NCBI RefSeq assembly: GCF_002022665.1
Contig: NZ_CP019788.1
Coordinates: 434,001-498,000 of the forward strand
DNA length: 64,000 nt
Source: Bartonella sp. JB63
GTDB lineage: Bacteria; Pseudomonadota; Alphaproteobacteria; Rhizobiales; Rhizobiaceae
Direction of reading: 5' to 3'
The notes beneath the pieces were generated by a model that had not been told where the DNA came from, ran no database searches, and saw only the letters and a program-made list of their open reading frames with translations. Numbering within the stretch: position 1 is the first letter of the stretch; each line of letters begins with the position of its first letter. Positions 28,407 to 39,293 of this stretch are shown piece by piece. A program made the translations under genes and the position numbers.

Positions 28407-30620
28407 ATGCAATGTAAATTAGTTTTTGGGATATTAGTCGCTAACATTTCTCTTGTACAAGCTACGAGTGCAGATTCATCTCCATCTGACATAGAAGTAG
28501 AAGTAATATTACCTTTTAATTCAAAAAATTCTCTCAGAACTGAGAATTTTCCTACTTATTTCGATGTTAATTCTGTCTATGTTGATGGTCATATTGTTAG
28601 TGATATTATTCTTCATGATGGTAGTAGTTATAATGAAGGGGATAGCTTTTATTTACAGAATGATTCTCTTACTGTTAATGAAAATCAAAGACAAAAAGTT
28701 CAAAGGGGACAAACTGCATTTAATGTTAACATTAATGGGGGTGAGCAGTTTGTTTTCGGGATGTTAGATGATGAAAAAATTATCAATAGTCATGCTTATA
28801 ACACTGTGATTTATAGTCAAGATGAAACACCAGGACAACAAAATCTCTATGAAGGTGGGGTAGCGTGGAATACGAAAGTGATGAAAGGAGGAGTACAAAA
28901 TATTTATAAAGGAAATAACGAAGAGGGTGGTTTTGCAGTAGATACTGAAGTTTTTAAGGATGGGAAGCAGCGTGTTTTTGCAGGAGGTACAGCCATCACT
29001 GTTATTTTACAAGGTAATGCTGTTCAAGAGATATATCCGGATGGTTATGTATACGACTTAACTGTTAATGATAATGCGAGTTCTTGGGTATATGCTGGTG
29101 CAGTGTTAGAAGGGAATACAATAATTAATGATTCTGGAAAGTTTTATCTTTATGCTGGAAGTGCAGAGCGTAAATCTACAATAGAAAGCTTTGTTTTAAA
29201 TGGAAAAGATACAGAATTACTTGTTATTAGTGCACGCGATGCAGACAGTGCTTTGATTAAAAAATTAAGTGGTAAGGGGACAGTTACTTTTACCCTTGAT
29301 CAGGTTCAGGCACGCTATTCTCGACTTTATGTTGAAAACCTTTCTGATGAATTAGGAAGTTTACATTTTAAGTTTAATACTGCTATTGCAGAGAAACGTG
29401 GTGATTATCTCGTTATTGATAATGGTAATGGTAATCACACAATAAGTGTTGTTGATTCTGGTTCTGAAATCGCAAATCCTCTTTCACAACAACTTGATTT
29501 AATTACTGATAAAAGTGAAAGTGGAGGAGCTCATTTTAATCTGGTAGATTTTTCTGGTGCGAACATTAAAGCTGTTGATGGCGGTACTTATATGTATGGT
29601 TTGAAACAAAGAAAAGATAATTCTGAAAAGATTTGGTATTTAGCTGCAGATCGTACTGATGAGGTAGATCCTCTAGTTCCAACACCAATGCCAATACCTA
29701 CACCGCCAACTACTCCATCAACAGATGCCGTGTTATCTTTGGCGGTAGTTCCTGAACTTGTTTTTAACAATGAGTTGCAAAGCTTACGTGCTGGAAGAGG
29801 CATTTTAGGAAAAAATAAGAAAAATAATGCTTTATGGACATATGCAATTAAGGGGCAAGAACGTTTGGCTACGGGCCATGCACATTTTACACTTGATCAG
29901 ACTGGTATAATATTAGGTGTCGATCGGTTGAAAGAGCTGATGAATGGGGATTTTTATGTTGGTGGTTTTGGAAGTTATGATCAAGCGCGTATTGCTCATG
30001 CACGAGGTGGTGTCAGTAATATGGACACTTATAGTGTTGGAGCTTATGCCACTTATTTTGATAATCAAGGTTGGTATTTAGATAGTGTTTTGAAATATAA
30101 TTATTATAAAAATAATTTGAAGACTATTTCAACGAGTGGTTTGGATATTAAAGGCGATTATAATCAATGGGCATTAGGTACGTCATTTGAAGCAGGTTAT
30201 CATTTTGAAGCAGCGCAAGATACTTGGATACAGCCTTATACTCAATTAATAGGAATACATGTTAAAGGTGAGGAAATACGGCTTTCAAATAAGATGACAG
30301 GTGATATGAAGAGATCTACTTCAGTGCGGAGTGCAGTTGGATTATCTATAGGACATAAATTTAATTTAAATAGTGATACTCATTTAATGACTTATATAAC
30401 AGCTGCGTGGTTACGTGAATATATAGATAATAATAGTACGACAATTAATAAGCAGCATAAATTTACTACTGATTTATCTGGGGATACAGGTAAGTTAGGG
30501 ATTGGTTTAAATAGTTTCGTTGGCGAAAATTTATCGCTTTATGCTGAAACTTATTATCTCAAAGGACAGAAAGTTAAACAATCGCTTCAAGGTATTTTGG
30601 GATTACGCTATAGTTTCTAA
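28407..30620 (+). CDS. Autotransporter 3 (intact)
   Basis: Intact 737-aa autotransporter. The signal peptide MQCKLVFGILVANISLVQA ends near TSA. The passenger has beta-helix-type repeats (VAWNTKVMKGGVQNIYKG, DTEVFKDGKQRVFAGGTA), then the linker, the Pro/Thr hinge VPTPMPIPTPPTTPSTD and the barrel ending GLRYSF. From YSRLYVENL to the stop it is identical to autotransporter 1, while the first 300 residues are only related. GGAG lies ahead of the ATG. The intact frame across the YEGGVAWNT site is what allows the lesion in autotransporter 1 to be located. It is probably a surface or secreted virulence-related protein; the host target cannot be inferred from the sequence. Confidence 0.87.
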   Translation: MQCKLVFGILVANISLVQATSADSSPSDIEVEVILPFNSKNSLRTENFPTYFDVNSVYVDGHIVSDIILHDGSSYNEGDSFYLQNDSLTVNENQRQKVQRGQTAFNVNINGGEQFVFGMLDDEKIINSHAYNTVIYSQDETPGQQNLYEGGVAWNTKVMKGGVQNIYKGNNEEGGFAVDTEVFKDGKQRVFAGGTAITVILQGNAVQEIYPDGYVYDLTVNDNASSWVYAGAVLEGNTIINDSGKFYLYAGSAERKSTIESFVLNGKDTELLVISARDADSALIKKLSGKGTVTFTLDQVQARYSRLYVENLSDELGSLHFKFNTAIAEKRGDYLVIDNGNGNHTISVVDSGSEIANPLSQQLDLITDKSESGGAHFNLVDFSGANIKAVDGGTYMYGLKQRKDNSEKIWYLAADRTDEVDPLVPTPMPIPTPPTTPSTDAVLSLAVVPELVFNNELQSLRAGRGILGKNKKNNALWTYAIKGQERLATGHAHFTLDQTGIILGVDRLKELMNGDFYVGGFGSYDQARIAHARGGVSNMDTYSVGAYATYFDNQGWYLDSVLKYNYYKNNLKTISTSGLDIKGDYNQWALGTSFEAGYHFEAAQDTWIQPYTQLIGIHVKGEEIRLSNKMTGDMKRSTSVRSAVGLSIGHKFNLNSDTHLMTYITAAWLREYIDNNSTTINKQHKFTTDLSGDTGKLGIGLNSFVGENLSLYAETYYLKGQKVKQSLQGILGLRYSF

Positions 30621-30625
30621 ACTAG
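29315..30625 (+). repeat. 1,311-bp direct repeat, copy 2
   Basis: This is the second copy of the repeat at 23704-25014, in the same orientation. The two copies bracket autotransporter 2 and the 5' half of autotransporter 3. Homologous recombination between them could delete about 5.6 kb, and gene conversion could keep them identical. Confidence 0.93.
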
Positions 30626-30724
30626 GTGCGTTTTTATTGTGATTTCTATTTTTTGAGAAGTTTTTAAAATATTTTTTATGAATAGCCATCATTCTATTAC
30701 GGAAGAAGGTTAATGGTGTGGTGG

Positions 30725-32222
30725 CTATGTTTTTATGTTACTTTTTATTTTATATTGATTAGATAAATCAAACCAGAGTGTTTCAACTTCTTCTAGTTTT
30801 TTAACTCCTTTGGTGCATTCTTTTTCAAATAACTGATTATGGAAAAAATAGGGATTAAATTTTTATCAAATTATTCAATTTGTTTTTGAAGAGAATTTAT
30901 CAATGATTCAATGTCAGCAATTCTTTGCGTAATGGTGCAAGAATAGAATGTTTTGTAAAGTGATTTTTCTTTACTCATTTGAGAAAGCCCAAGAACTATC
31001 TATAGGATAAGTATTTATATCATCTTTATAAGGCAGAATAGTTCTATTTTTTCAAGCTAAAACTGCTCTATTGTTGCTTTAATAAGGTGGCGATCATGAG
31101 AAATTAGTATAACTGCTCTATTAAATTATTGAGTGTATAGATTAATTGCTTACAACTATTAATGTCAAGATGATTAGTAGGCTTATCGAAGATGAGAAGA
31201 TGGGGCCCACGGTGATCATTATCAATTCTCAAATTTAATTCTTTAATAATAGGTTTCTCTTTTTCATAACCAATATTTATTTGATAATTCAATAGTAGAA
31301 GAGGCTAAAGATTTGTCTTCTTTTAGAAAAGTGAAAGATTGAATATATTTGGTTTTCCATGGCATGATTAGTTTAATTTTTTCTAGTGCCTAAGGTATGA
31401 TTGTGCTTTTCGCATTACCTGCTTTTGCAAGAAAACGGTTAATGAATTCTCCATATGTTTTTTTGTGCTTCTTATTTTTCCTGTTCTGTTTGCTGTAATC
31501 TGGTAAGTTTACACTTTTTGTTGTTTAAATTGATCGTCGTTACCACACCAGAAAGTAAGTTTATTACTTATCAAGATAAATGTTAAAGTTAACTGTGTAT
31601 TTAAGAAATCGCGATCTTGGCTAATTAGAATAATTGTATAGGGATATTGGTGTATATATTCGATGAGTCATAAAGTGCTTTCAATATCAAGATAATTTGT
31701 TGATTCACCGAGGAGTAAAAGGTCAGGTTCAGTAAAGAGTACAATTGCCAATGCGATGCGTATGCGCCATCCACCAGAAAAAGAGGATATAGTTTTTTTG
31801 TGTATGAGGATCAAATCCTAGAACAGAAAGAATTTTATTAGCGCATGCTTTTGCAGAATAGGCATTAATATCACTTAAACATGTATGAATGTTAGTAATG
31901 CGTATCGGGTCAGTGGCATTTCTGTTTCACAGAGAAGATTAGTAAAGTTCTTTATTTGCATCTAAAAACAATTTCGAGCGAGAACTGTTCAGTTGTTGGT
32001 GCTTCTTGGGAAACTAAATCAATTCGTGCTTTTTCTTGTATGAGAATATCAGCATTTTTTCAGGGGAGATATCGCTCTGTGATGAAACGAAAAAGGCTGA
32101 TTTATCGGTTTTATTATTTCCAAAAAATTCAGTTTTGAGCTAAACATTAAGTGAATATTAGCGCGATCGATTAAAAAACATCCTGCCATCCATATTATAA
32201 TATCATTCAACACCAACATCAT
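30725..32222 (-). pseudogene. ABC-F ATPase remnant (Uup/YdiF-like), heavily degraded
   Basis: Minus-strand reading across many frame changes recovers an ABC-F protein: a start near 32219 (MLVLNDI), a damaged first Walker A (GNN-T-KS near 32110), NBD1 signature/Walker B traces near 31700-31780, and the interdomain segment LTRLQQTEQEK near 31500. NBD2 follows with INIGYEKEKPIIKELNLRID at 31235-31290. There the Walker A region is deleted and the frame jumps to LLIFDKPTNHLDI, in which the catalytic Glu of DEPTNHLD is Lys. The end KLEEVETLWFDLSNQYK stops at 30725. Two ATP-binding domains are typical for the family, whose members act on ribosomes. An ABC-F gene next to ndk is common in Rhizobiales. 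It cannot make a functional product. Confidence 0.85.
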
Positions 32223-32470
32223 GAAAAGTTTCTTTTATATGATTTTCCAATAAGCACAAGTTTGTTCAATTTTTGAATGAAAAATGATGATGTGATTATT
32301 AAGGAAAAATGTAAATTACCACTAACATTTTTGTTTTATGAAGGTGAATCTTAAAAAGAATTATACAATTGAAAATTAATACAGATTTCTTTGCTGTTAT
32401 TTGGTAAAAGCTTTTTTACTTGTTATAGAGAAGTGAAAACAGTTTTTAAATGAAAGAAAGGTAGTATCAA

Positions 32471-32893
32471 ATGGCTATAGAACGCACTCTATCAATGATT
32501 AAACCTGATGCAACACGTCGTAATTTAACAGGGGCAATTACAAAAATGCTTGAAGATGGTGGATTACGTGTTGTCGCATCCAAGCGCTTGTGGATGAGTC
32601 AACAGCAAGCAGAGGGATTTTATGCGATTCATAAAGGACTTCCATTTTTTGAAGAATTGGTAACATTTATGTCTTCTGGTCCGACTGTTGTGCAGGTTTT
32701 AGAAGGGGAAAATGCAATCGTTAAAAATCGTGAAATTATGGGTGCTACAAATCCTATTGATGCACAGGAAGGAACGATTCGTAAAATACATGCTTTATCA
32801 ATTAGTGAAAATTCTGTTCACGGTTCAGATAGTGCTGAGTCTGCAAAAACGGAGATAGCTTATTGGTTTTCCGATATTGAAATTGTTGGTTGA
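32471..32893 (+). CDS. ndk: Nucleoside diphosphate kinase
   Basis: Ndk balances NTP and dNTP pools by transferring the gamma-phosphate through a phosphohistidine. The 140-aa sequence has the start [15 protein letters not shown], the [17 protein letters not shown] loop and the active-site His117 in NSVHGSDS. It ends with [21 protein letters not shown] lies ahead of the ATG. It stands alone, beside the dead ABC-F gene. Confidence 0.97.
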   Translation: MAIERTLSMIKPDATRRNLTGAITKMLEDGGLRVVASKRLWMSQQQAEGFYAIHKGLPFFEELVTFMSSGPTVVQVLEGENAIVKNREIMGATNPIDAQEGTIRKIHALSISENSVHGSDSAESAKTEIAYWFSDIEIVG

Positions 32894-33125
32894 TGATGAA
32901 ATAACATATAGAAAATGAAAATTCTCTGAAACTTGTTACGGGGCTTTTTTAGCAAGATTGCTTGCTTTAAAAACGTAATATTACTATGCCTAAAAAGTAT
33001 TTTTCTAATACATTGGATTTTATAATTCTATATTTGCATAATTTCCCCAATATTCTATGTGTCATGTTTAAACAATGATAAATACTTACTTAGCGTGATG
33101 AGCTGTAATCTGGTCGTTTATTTTT

Positions 33126-33707
33126 TTATGTGATAACATGTTTCAAACCGGCGCGGAAATAATCACATCCTGTCCATAATGTAAGAAGAGCTGCAATCCA
33201 CAGCATGGCAATACCGAATTCCGTTGTGTAAGGAACTATTTTATTACCAGCAGGCCCTGCTAAGAGTAATATAATAGCTATCATTTGTACAAAAGTTTTC
33301 CATTTTGCAAAACGAGAAACAGGCACACTAACTTTTAATTCAGCTAAATATTCACGTAATCCAGAGACAAGAATTTCTCGACAAAGAATAATAATTGCTG
33401 CCCAAAGTGTCCACCCAGCGATAGTACTTTCTGCGGCGAGTAAGAGCAGGCAGGCAGAGACAAGAAGTTTATCTGCAATTGGATCCAACATGCGGCCAAT
33501 ATTAGATGTTTGTTGCCAAATACGAGCAAGATAGCCATCCAAAAAGTCGGTAATGGATGCAATAATAAAAATAGAAACAGCAATCCAACGAGCAATATCA
33601 CTCGATTGTAGACGCCCTTCTAAGAAAAAACACGCTACAACCAATGGAACAGCAATGATTCGTGCATAAGTCAGAATATTAGGGAAAGAAAAAGTATGAT
33701 TTTTCAT
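33126..33707 (-). CDS. pgsA: CDP-diacylglycerol-glycerol-3-phosphate 3-phosphatidyltransferase
   Basis: PgsA makes phosphatidylglycerol phosphate, the committed step to phosphatidylglycerol and cardiolipin. The CDP-alcohol phosphotransferase signature is complete: D-x2-DG-x2-AR-x8-G-x3-D-x3-D, seen as DFLDGYLAR...GRMLDPIADK. There are about five membrane helices. The frame is open up to 33761, but the first 18 residues there are not membrane-protein-like. The ATG at 33707 gives MKNHTFSFPNILTYARI, the family start, and a 193-aa protein. It follows uvrC closely, as in many proteobacteria. Confidence 0.92.
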   Translation of the reverse strand: MKNHTFSFPNILTYARIIAVPLVVACFFLEGRLQSSDIARWIAVSIFIIASITDFLDGYLARIWQQTSNIGRMLDPIADKLLVSACLLLLAAESTIAGWTLWAAIIILCREILVSGLREYLAELKVSVPVSRFAKWKTFVQMIAIILLLAGPAGNKIVPYTTEFGIAMLWIAALLTLWTGCDYFRAGLKHVIT

Positions 33708-33778
33708 AGAGCTATTTTCAGTTTTTAGAGTACAGGATATTTTATGAACGTAACAAGGCAAAGCTTATGAGACAAGCT

Positions 33779-35740
33779 TTATTTTTCATTAAAATAATTA
33801 TGAATTTTTTGTGCAATTGCATTAGAAATACCTTGAACTTTTGTTAAATCTTCAACGGATGCTCTAGAAACTGCTTTAGAACTTCCAAAGTAGTTAAGCA
33901 AAGCATGCTTTCTTATAGGGCCTATTTTTTTGATTTCATCAAGTGGATTCTTAAATGCTTCTTTTTTTCGTTTTACTTTGTGAGTTCCAACTGCAAAGCG
34001 GTGTGCTTCATCGCGTAGACGTTGCAAAAAATAAAGAATAGGATCGTGTGGAGAGAGCGTAAAAGGTTGTTTCCCTTTTATAAAAAACCTTTCTAGACCG
34101 GCTTTCCGATCAACGCCTTTAGCTATACCGATTACTGTGACAAAATCATTTAAACCTAATTCAGATAACACTGTATTAGTAATATTTATTTGTCCTTGTC
34201 CTCCATCAATTAATATAAGATCAGGCCAAAAAGGACAAGATGATTCATATCCAATATTTTTATTCTTATTAGGTAAACCATATGTTTTGAGAAGACGTAA
34301 AAATCTTCGTTCAATTACTTCTTTCATCATACCAAGATCATCACCAGGTTGGATATTGGTCGAGCGAATGTTGAATTTACGATATTGATTTTTAACAAAA
34401 CCTGTTTGGTCAACAACAATCATTACACCTACTGCATTAGTTCCCATAATATGTGAGTTGTCATAGACTTCTATACGGCGTGGGGTATGAGATAGTTGAA
34501 ATGTTTCAACAATACTCTGAAGAAGTTTTTTATGTGTTGATGTTTCAGCAAGTTTGTGTTTGAGTGCTTCATAGGCATTAGTATAAGCATGATTGACAAG
34601 GGCTTTGCGTTCCCCTTTCTTTGGTAAAGATAGAGATATTTTGTGATTTGCTTTCAGACTTAACGCTTCTTTAAGAATTGCTTCTTCTGCAATTGTATCA
34701 GATAAAAGAATAAGTTTTGGAATTGGTTTATTATCATAAAATTGTGTAAGAAAACTTGCTAAAATTTCAGCTCTAGAAAAAGATGGATCTGCTTTTGGAA
34801 AATAGGATCGATTTCCCCAATTTTGGCCCATACGGAAAAAGAATACTTGAATACAAGTTATTCCTTCCTGTTGGGCAATTGCAAAAACATCTGCTTCTTT
34901 TACGGTTTGAGGATTAATGCTTTGATGACTTTGTATGTGAGAAAGAGCTGATAAACGATTACGATAGGCTATAGCTTGTTCAAAATCAAGATTTTCTGCA
35001 GCTTTATGCATAGCTTGAACCATATCATTTTTGACTAATTGACTTTTTCCTGAAAGAAAAGCTTTTGCTTTTTGAACCAGTTGTAAATAATCATTGTCAC
35101 TAATTTCATGTGTACAAGGAGCTGAACAGCGTTTAATTTGGTAAAGTAAACAAGGTCGTGTACAGTTTTCAAGAACTGAATCAGTACAAGTTCGTAATAA
35201 AAAGGCGCGTTGTAAAACATTGATTGTTTGTGTAACCGCTTCCGAAGAAGCAAACGGACCAAAATAATGAGCTTTTCGTGTTTGGATACCACGGTGTTTG
35301 TAAAGCGCAGGTGCTCGATGGTCATCTGTGATAATGATATAAGGAAAAGTTTTGTCATCACGCAATAGTACATTAAAACGTGGGTGTAATCTTTTAATTA
35401 AATTAGCCTCTAAAAGGAGTGCTTCTATTTCTGTATGGGTAACGACAAATTCCATATGATTCGTTTCACGAATCATACGTGTAATACGGTTATTGTGTCC
35501 TTGTTCACGGGTATAATTTGAAACACGTTTTTTTAAGTTTCGTGCTTTTCCAATATAGAGGATATCACCATTTTCATTTAACATCCGATAAACGCCTGGT
35601 TTATGAGGGAGGTTTTTGACAAGTTCTTGGATGAGTGCAACACCTTTAGATTGATTATTATTGTTTTTTTGATGAGCATTATGCCATGTAATGTCGGATA
35701 AAAAAGGCAATTTTTTTCTATTGTTTGTACAAGTAAGCAT
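33779..35740 (-). CDS. uvrC: Excinuclease ABC subunit C
   Basis: UvrC makes both incisions in nucleotide-excision repair. The 653-aa protein has a GIY-YIG nuclease domain ([18 protein letters not shown], about 49-66) for the 3' cut, a UVR UvrB-binding motif around [20 protein letters not shown], the RNase H-like endonuclease domain starting [21 protein letters not shown] for the 5' cut, and a C-terminal helix-hairpin-helix ([18 protein letters not shown]). The first 40 residues are less conserved and the true start may be later. The uvrC-pgsA pair is likely one transcript. Confidence 0.95.
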   Translation of the reverse strand: MLTCTNNRKKLPFLSDITWHNAHQKNNNNQSKGVALIQELVKNLPHKPGVYRMLNENGDILYIGKARNLKKRVSNYTREQGHNNRITRMIRETNHMEFVVTHTEIEALLLEANLIKRLHPRFNVLLRDDKTFPYIIITDDHRAPALYKHRGIQTRKAHYFGPFASSEAVTQTINVLQRAFLLRTCTDSVLENCTRPCLLYQIKRCSAPCTHEISDNDYLQLVQKAKAFLSGKSQLVKNDMVQAMHKAAENLDFEQAIAYRNRLSALSHIQSHQSINPQTVKEADVFAIAQQEGITCIQVFFFRMGQNWGNRSYFPKADPSFSRAEILASFLTQFYDNKPIPKLILLSDTIAEEAILKEALSLKANHKISLSLPKKGERKALVNHAYTNAYEALKHKLAETSTHKKLLQSIVETFQLSHTPRRIEVYDNSHIMGTNAVGVMIVVDQTGFVKNQYRKFNIRSTNIQPGDDLGMMKEVIERRFLRLLKTYGLPNKNKNIGYESSCPFWPDLILIDGGQGQINITNTVLSELGLNDFVTVIGIAKGVDRKAGLERFFIKGKQPFTLSPHDPILYFLQRLRDEAHRFAVGTHKVKRKKEAFKNPLDEIKKIGPIRKHALLNYFGSSKAVSRASVEDLTKVQGISNAIAQKIHNYFNEK

Positions 35741-35929
35741 ATATTTTCTAAACTCATTAATTTACCTAAAACTATTTTATATTTGAAATGTGAAATGATT
35801 TTTTCTAATCAAGCGCTTTGTTTATTAATTGCTGTTTTTTCTATAAATAATCGTATTATGGCATCAGAATTAATAATTTTTAGAGTGAGTTTTATTAAAA
35901 ATACAAATAATAAAGATCATAAATTAGTT

Positions 35930-36775
35930 CTATGAAAGCCATTTTTGTATGACTTGTGCATGCTTATCCTGTCCAAGATGATTGATAAGGAAAGGACTGA
36001 TTTTTTTCATTTCGTTTTCAAGAAGATGAGGAGGATTAATAAGGATCATGCCACTACCATGAATTGTAGGTGGGGATGCGCTTTTTCGAATACGCATCTC
36101 GAGTTGTAAAATTTTTGGAATTCCTGTTTTGTGAAGTGCATGAAGAAAAATTTCAATCTCTTTATTATATTTAACAGGATACCATAAAGCATATAATCCT
36201 CCAGGGAAACGCCGATATGCTTTCACTATTCCTTCAATAAAACGGGAAAATTCTCCTGGTTGTTCAAAAGAAGGATCAACGAAAATAAGCCCACGTTTTT
36301 CTTTTGGTGGTAGATGAGAATTTAAAGAGAGCCAACCATTTAGATGCAGAATTTTTGTTTGATAATCACCAGCAAAGTGACTGGCTAAAATTTGGTAATC
36401 TTCACGGTGCAATTCAATTGCGGTTAGTCGATCTTTTTTACGTAATAGTTGGCGAATAAGAATAGGTGATCCAGGATAGAAAGTAACTTCTTTATTTTCT
36501 TTATTGATTGCAAAAATAACTCCATACCATGGGGCAAGAAGCTCTTTTAAGTCTTCAGGGATAGAAATTGAGAGAAGTCGTCCGATGCCTTCACGCCATT
36601 CTCCTGTTTTATATGCTTCTATAGAAGAAAGGTTGTAGAGCCCAATACCCGCATGCGTATCTATAACACGAAAGGCTTTTTCTTTGTGTTTGAGGTATTC
36701 TACGATCCGTGTGACAATAATGTGTTTAAAGACATCAGCAAAATTGCCAGCATGATAAATATGCCGATAATTCAT
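35930..36775 (-). CDS. rlmJ: 23S rRNA (adenine-2030-N6)-methyltransferase RlmJ
   Basis: RlmJ methylates A2030 of 23S rRNA. The 281-aa protein begins MNYRHIYHAGNFADVFKHII, nearly diagnostic for the family, followed by IDTHAGIGLYNL for SAM binding. The catalytic motif, usually DPPY/F, reads DPSFEQPGEF here. The Pro-to-Ser change deserves note, although I cannot say whether it affects activity. The length is normal. The gene is flanked by non-coding spacers on both sides. Confidence 0.88.
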   Translation of the reverse strand: MNYRHIYHAGNFADVFKHIIVTRIVEYLKHKEKAFRVIDTHAGIGLYNLSSIEAYKTGEWREGIGRLLSISIPEDLKELLAPWYGVIFAINKENKEVTFYPGSPILIRQLLRKKDRLTAIELHREDYQILASHFAGDYQTKILHLNGWLSLNSHLPPKEKRGLIFVDPSFEQPGEFSRFIEGIVKAYRRFPGGLYALWYPVKYNKEIEIFLHALHKTGIPKILQLEMRIRKSASPPTIHGSGMILINPPHLLENEMKKISPFLINHLGQDKHAQVIQKWLS

Positions 36776-36972
36776 GAGTAAACTTTATCATATATAAAAT
36801 TGTTTACCAAATTTCTTTTTAACATAAATAAAGACTTTTTATGCTAGAAAAAGATCCAACAAAAGATCCAAAATCCAGAAAAGTTTAAATTTTCAAAATC
36901 TATAAAGATTATTAGAATTTTAAAAGCATTTAGAATTTTATTTATGTTTTTTCACTAACCAATTGATTTTAT

Positions 36973-37048
<76 letters not shown>

Positions 37049-37537
37049 ACAGTTTTTCAAGAGATAAAAATAAACAATCTTCTATAACGCTCCTAAAAGA
37101 GGATGTCTAGATAGACTCATTGTTTTTGATATATTTATGAAATGAATAGTGTTTATATTATAGTTACGCTATAAATTAAAAAATATGCTTCTCCTCTTGA
37201 TATTATATAAAAATAAACCTATTAATTTAAGAAGTTTTATAAATAGTTGTTCTAGTTAGTGTAGAACTATAATTGGAGGATCGTCGAGCGTAATGCCCGG
37301 ACAAGATTCAGGAGAGTCTTCTTCTTGTATTAAATGGTGTAGGTTGTTGTTTTTTATGTATTTTATCAACAATCGTACCGATTTAAGCACTGCTTTGAAG
37401 GTACCTATTTTTGCATGTAATTTATTTATATTGAATATTATTCATTACTTATGCGGATGAAGGTTTATGTTTTTTTTCATCAGCAAAGTGCATTTAAGCT
37501 TTTTAATTTTTAAGATATTTTTAAAGGGTGGGCTATA
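37049..37537 (+). other. 489-bp leader/spacer before the TerC-family gene
   Basis: This spacer has no gene. About 37275-37420 differs from its AT-rich surroundings and can fold: ACAAGA/TCTTGT with an inner AGATTC-AGGA-GAGTCT stem at about 37301-37330, and GTACC/GGTAC near 37374-37403. A long structured 5' leader ahead of a TerC-type gene recalls the manganese-sensing yybP-ykoY leaders known for such genes, but I cannot see their conserved core. The identity is open. Confidence 0.3.
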
Positions 37538-39103
37538 ATGGAATGGATCACTGATCCCCATGCGTGGTTTGGCTTGGTTACATTAATTTTTCTCGAAATT
37601 GTTTTAGGTATAGATAATCTTGTCTTTATTGCGATCTTAGCAGAAAAATTACCTTTACATTTACGTGATCGTGCATGTTTTATAGGTTTAGCTTTAGCTT
37701 TATTGATGCGGCTTTGTCTTCTGACAGTTATTGGTTGGGTAATGAGTCTTGATAAGGTAATTCTTTCTATTTCATCCTTTGTGTTTAGTTGGCACAACCT
37801 AATCTTGGTTAGTGGTGGAGCTTTTTTGTTAGCAAAAGGAACATTGGAGTTACACGAAAGACTAGAAAGTACGATGCATACACAAAAAAAAGGAGTTATT
37901 TATGCTGTTTTTTGGCAAGTAATTATTCAAATTGTTGTGCTTGATGCAGTGTTTTCTCTTGATAGTATTATTACTGCAACAGGTATGATTGTTAAAGAAC
38001 AAGCAATGGTTATGTATATAGCGGTTATTATTGCTATGGGTGTTATGATGTGGGGATCAGGAACCCTTATGCGTTTTATTAATCGTCATCCTACTATTGT
38101 GATTCTATGTCTTGGTTTCTTAATGATGGTTGGTTTTACTCTCATTGTTGAGGGATTTGGCTTTCATATTCCGAAGGGTTATTTATATGCCGCTATTGGT
38201 TTTTCGGTTGTTATTGAAGCTTTTAATCAAATTGGACGTCGTAATCGTGAAAAGATGATTACAACAAATGATCTACGTGAACGGACAGCTGATGCTGTTT
38301 TGAGGCTTTTAGGAGGTGGTAAAAAAGGTAGTAATCTTAGTGAAACTGTAGACGTTATTGTTGAACAAGCTGCTAATTCAGAAATTTTTCGGCCAGAAGA
38401 AAAAGAAATGATTCGCGGTGTTCTTGACTTAGCAGATCGCCCCGTACGTTCTATTATGTCACCGCGTAATGAGATCGAATGGTTAGATTTGAGTGGTGAT
38501 GAAAGTGAAATGCGTGAAGAATTGCAACGAGTTAAACATAGCCGTTTAATTCTTGCGCGTGAAAAAATAGATGAATTTGTTGGTGTTGCTTTGACCAAAG
38601 ACCTTCTTTTAAATTTAGCTGAGGGGAAAAAGATTAATTGGCAAAAAGCTATGCGTGAGCCTCTTGTTGTTCATGAGAATACGGGTGTTTTACGATTAAT
38701 GGAGAAATTACGGCATTCTTCAATTCAACTTGCTATTATTGTTGATGAGCATGGATCTTTGAAAGGTATTGCAACACCAACAGATATTTTTGAGGCGATT
38801 GCAGGTGATTTTCCTGATGATGATGAAGAATCTGTTGTGGCAGAAAAACTCGAAGACGGAAATTTACTTGTTGAAGGATATGCTGATATTCGTCGTTTAA
38901 GTGGTTATCTCGAGCGTAATCTTGTTGATGAATCAGACCGTTATACTACACTTGCAGGATTTATGCTTTGGCGTTTGGGTCATTTACCAAATGAAGGTGA
39001 AAGTTTTGAAGCGGAAGGTTTATGTTTTAAAGTCATTGAAATGGATCGTCGAAATATCTCTAAAGTTCTTATCTCTCAACTTATTTTGCAGGAGAAGTAC
39101 TAA
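37538..39103 (+). CDS. TerC-family membrane protein with CBS and CorC_HlyC domains
   Basis: This 521-aa protein resembles E. coli YoaE/YegH. Residues 1-235 form a TerC-type membrane domain with the helix [19 protein letters not shown] and a second copy, [18 protein letters not shown]. Both keep the acidic residues expected to bind divalent metal. A CBS pair follows (about 300-425; [37 protein letters not shown]), then a CorC_HlyC domain (about 440-515). The family is linked to metal-ion export and envelope protection, and the substrate here is unknown. It has a long upstream leader that may regulate it. Confidence 0.88.
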   Translation: MEWITDPHAWFGLVTLIFLEIVLGIDNLVFIAILAEKLPLHLRDRACFIGLALALLMRLCLLTVIGWVMSLDKVILSISSFVFSWHNLILVSGGAFLLAKGTLELHERLESTMHTQKKGVIYAVFWQVIIQIVVLDAVFSLDSIITATGMIVKEQAMVMYIAVIIAMGVMMWGSGTLMRFINRHPTIVILCLGFLMMVGFTLIVEGFGFHIPKGYLYAAIGFSVVIEAFNQIGRRNREKMITTNDLRERTADAVLRLLGGGKKGSNLSETVDVIVEQAANSEIFRPEEKEMIRGVLDLADRPVRSIMSPRNEIEWLDLSGDESEMREELQRVKHSRLILAREKIDEFVGVALTKDLLLNLAEGKKINWQKAMREPLVVHENTGVLRLMEKLRHSSIQLAIIVDEHGSLKGIATPTDIFEAIAGDFPDDDEESVVAEKLEDGNLLVEGYADIRRLSGYLERNLVDESDRYTTLAGFMLWRLGHLPNEGESFEAEGLCFKVIEMDRRNISKVLISQLILQEKY

Positions 39104-39293
39104 TTGTTAAAGTAAAAAATGAATAATCGAAATTATTATGACGAATAATTAAGATGATAGAGAAATTTTTTTATCAATTGTGTGAGTGTTATCATTTTAG
39201 CAAATTGCTAATTGCATACTAGCCATATGCAAAGATTTAGCTAAGTTTTTAAGATATTAATCTGTATAAAAATAAATAAAGTGAAATTGTTTT

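Noticed and set aside
20624-32470. Insertion sequence or prophage explaining the autotransporter region
   Set aside because: No transposase, integrase or phage structural genes and no terminal inverted repeats were seen; direct repeats are gene-internal.
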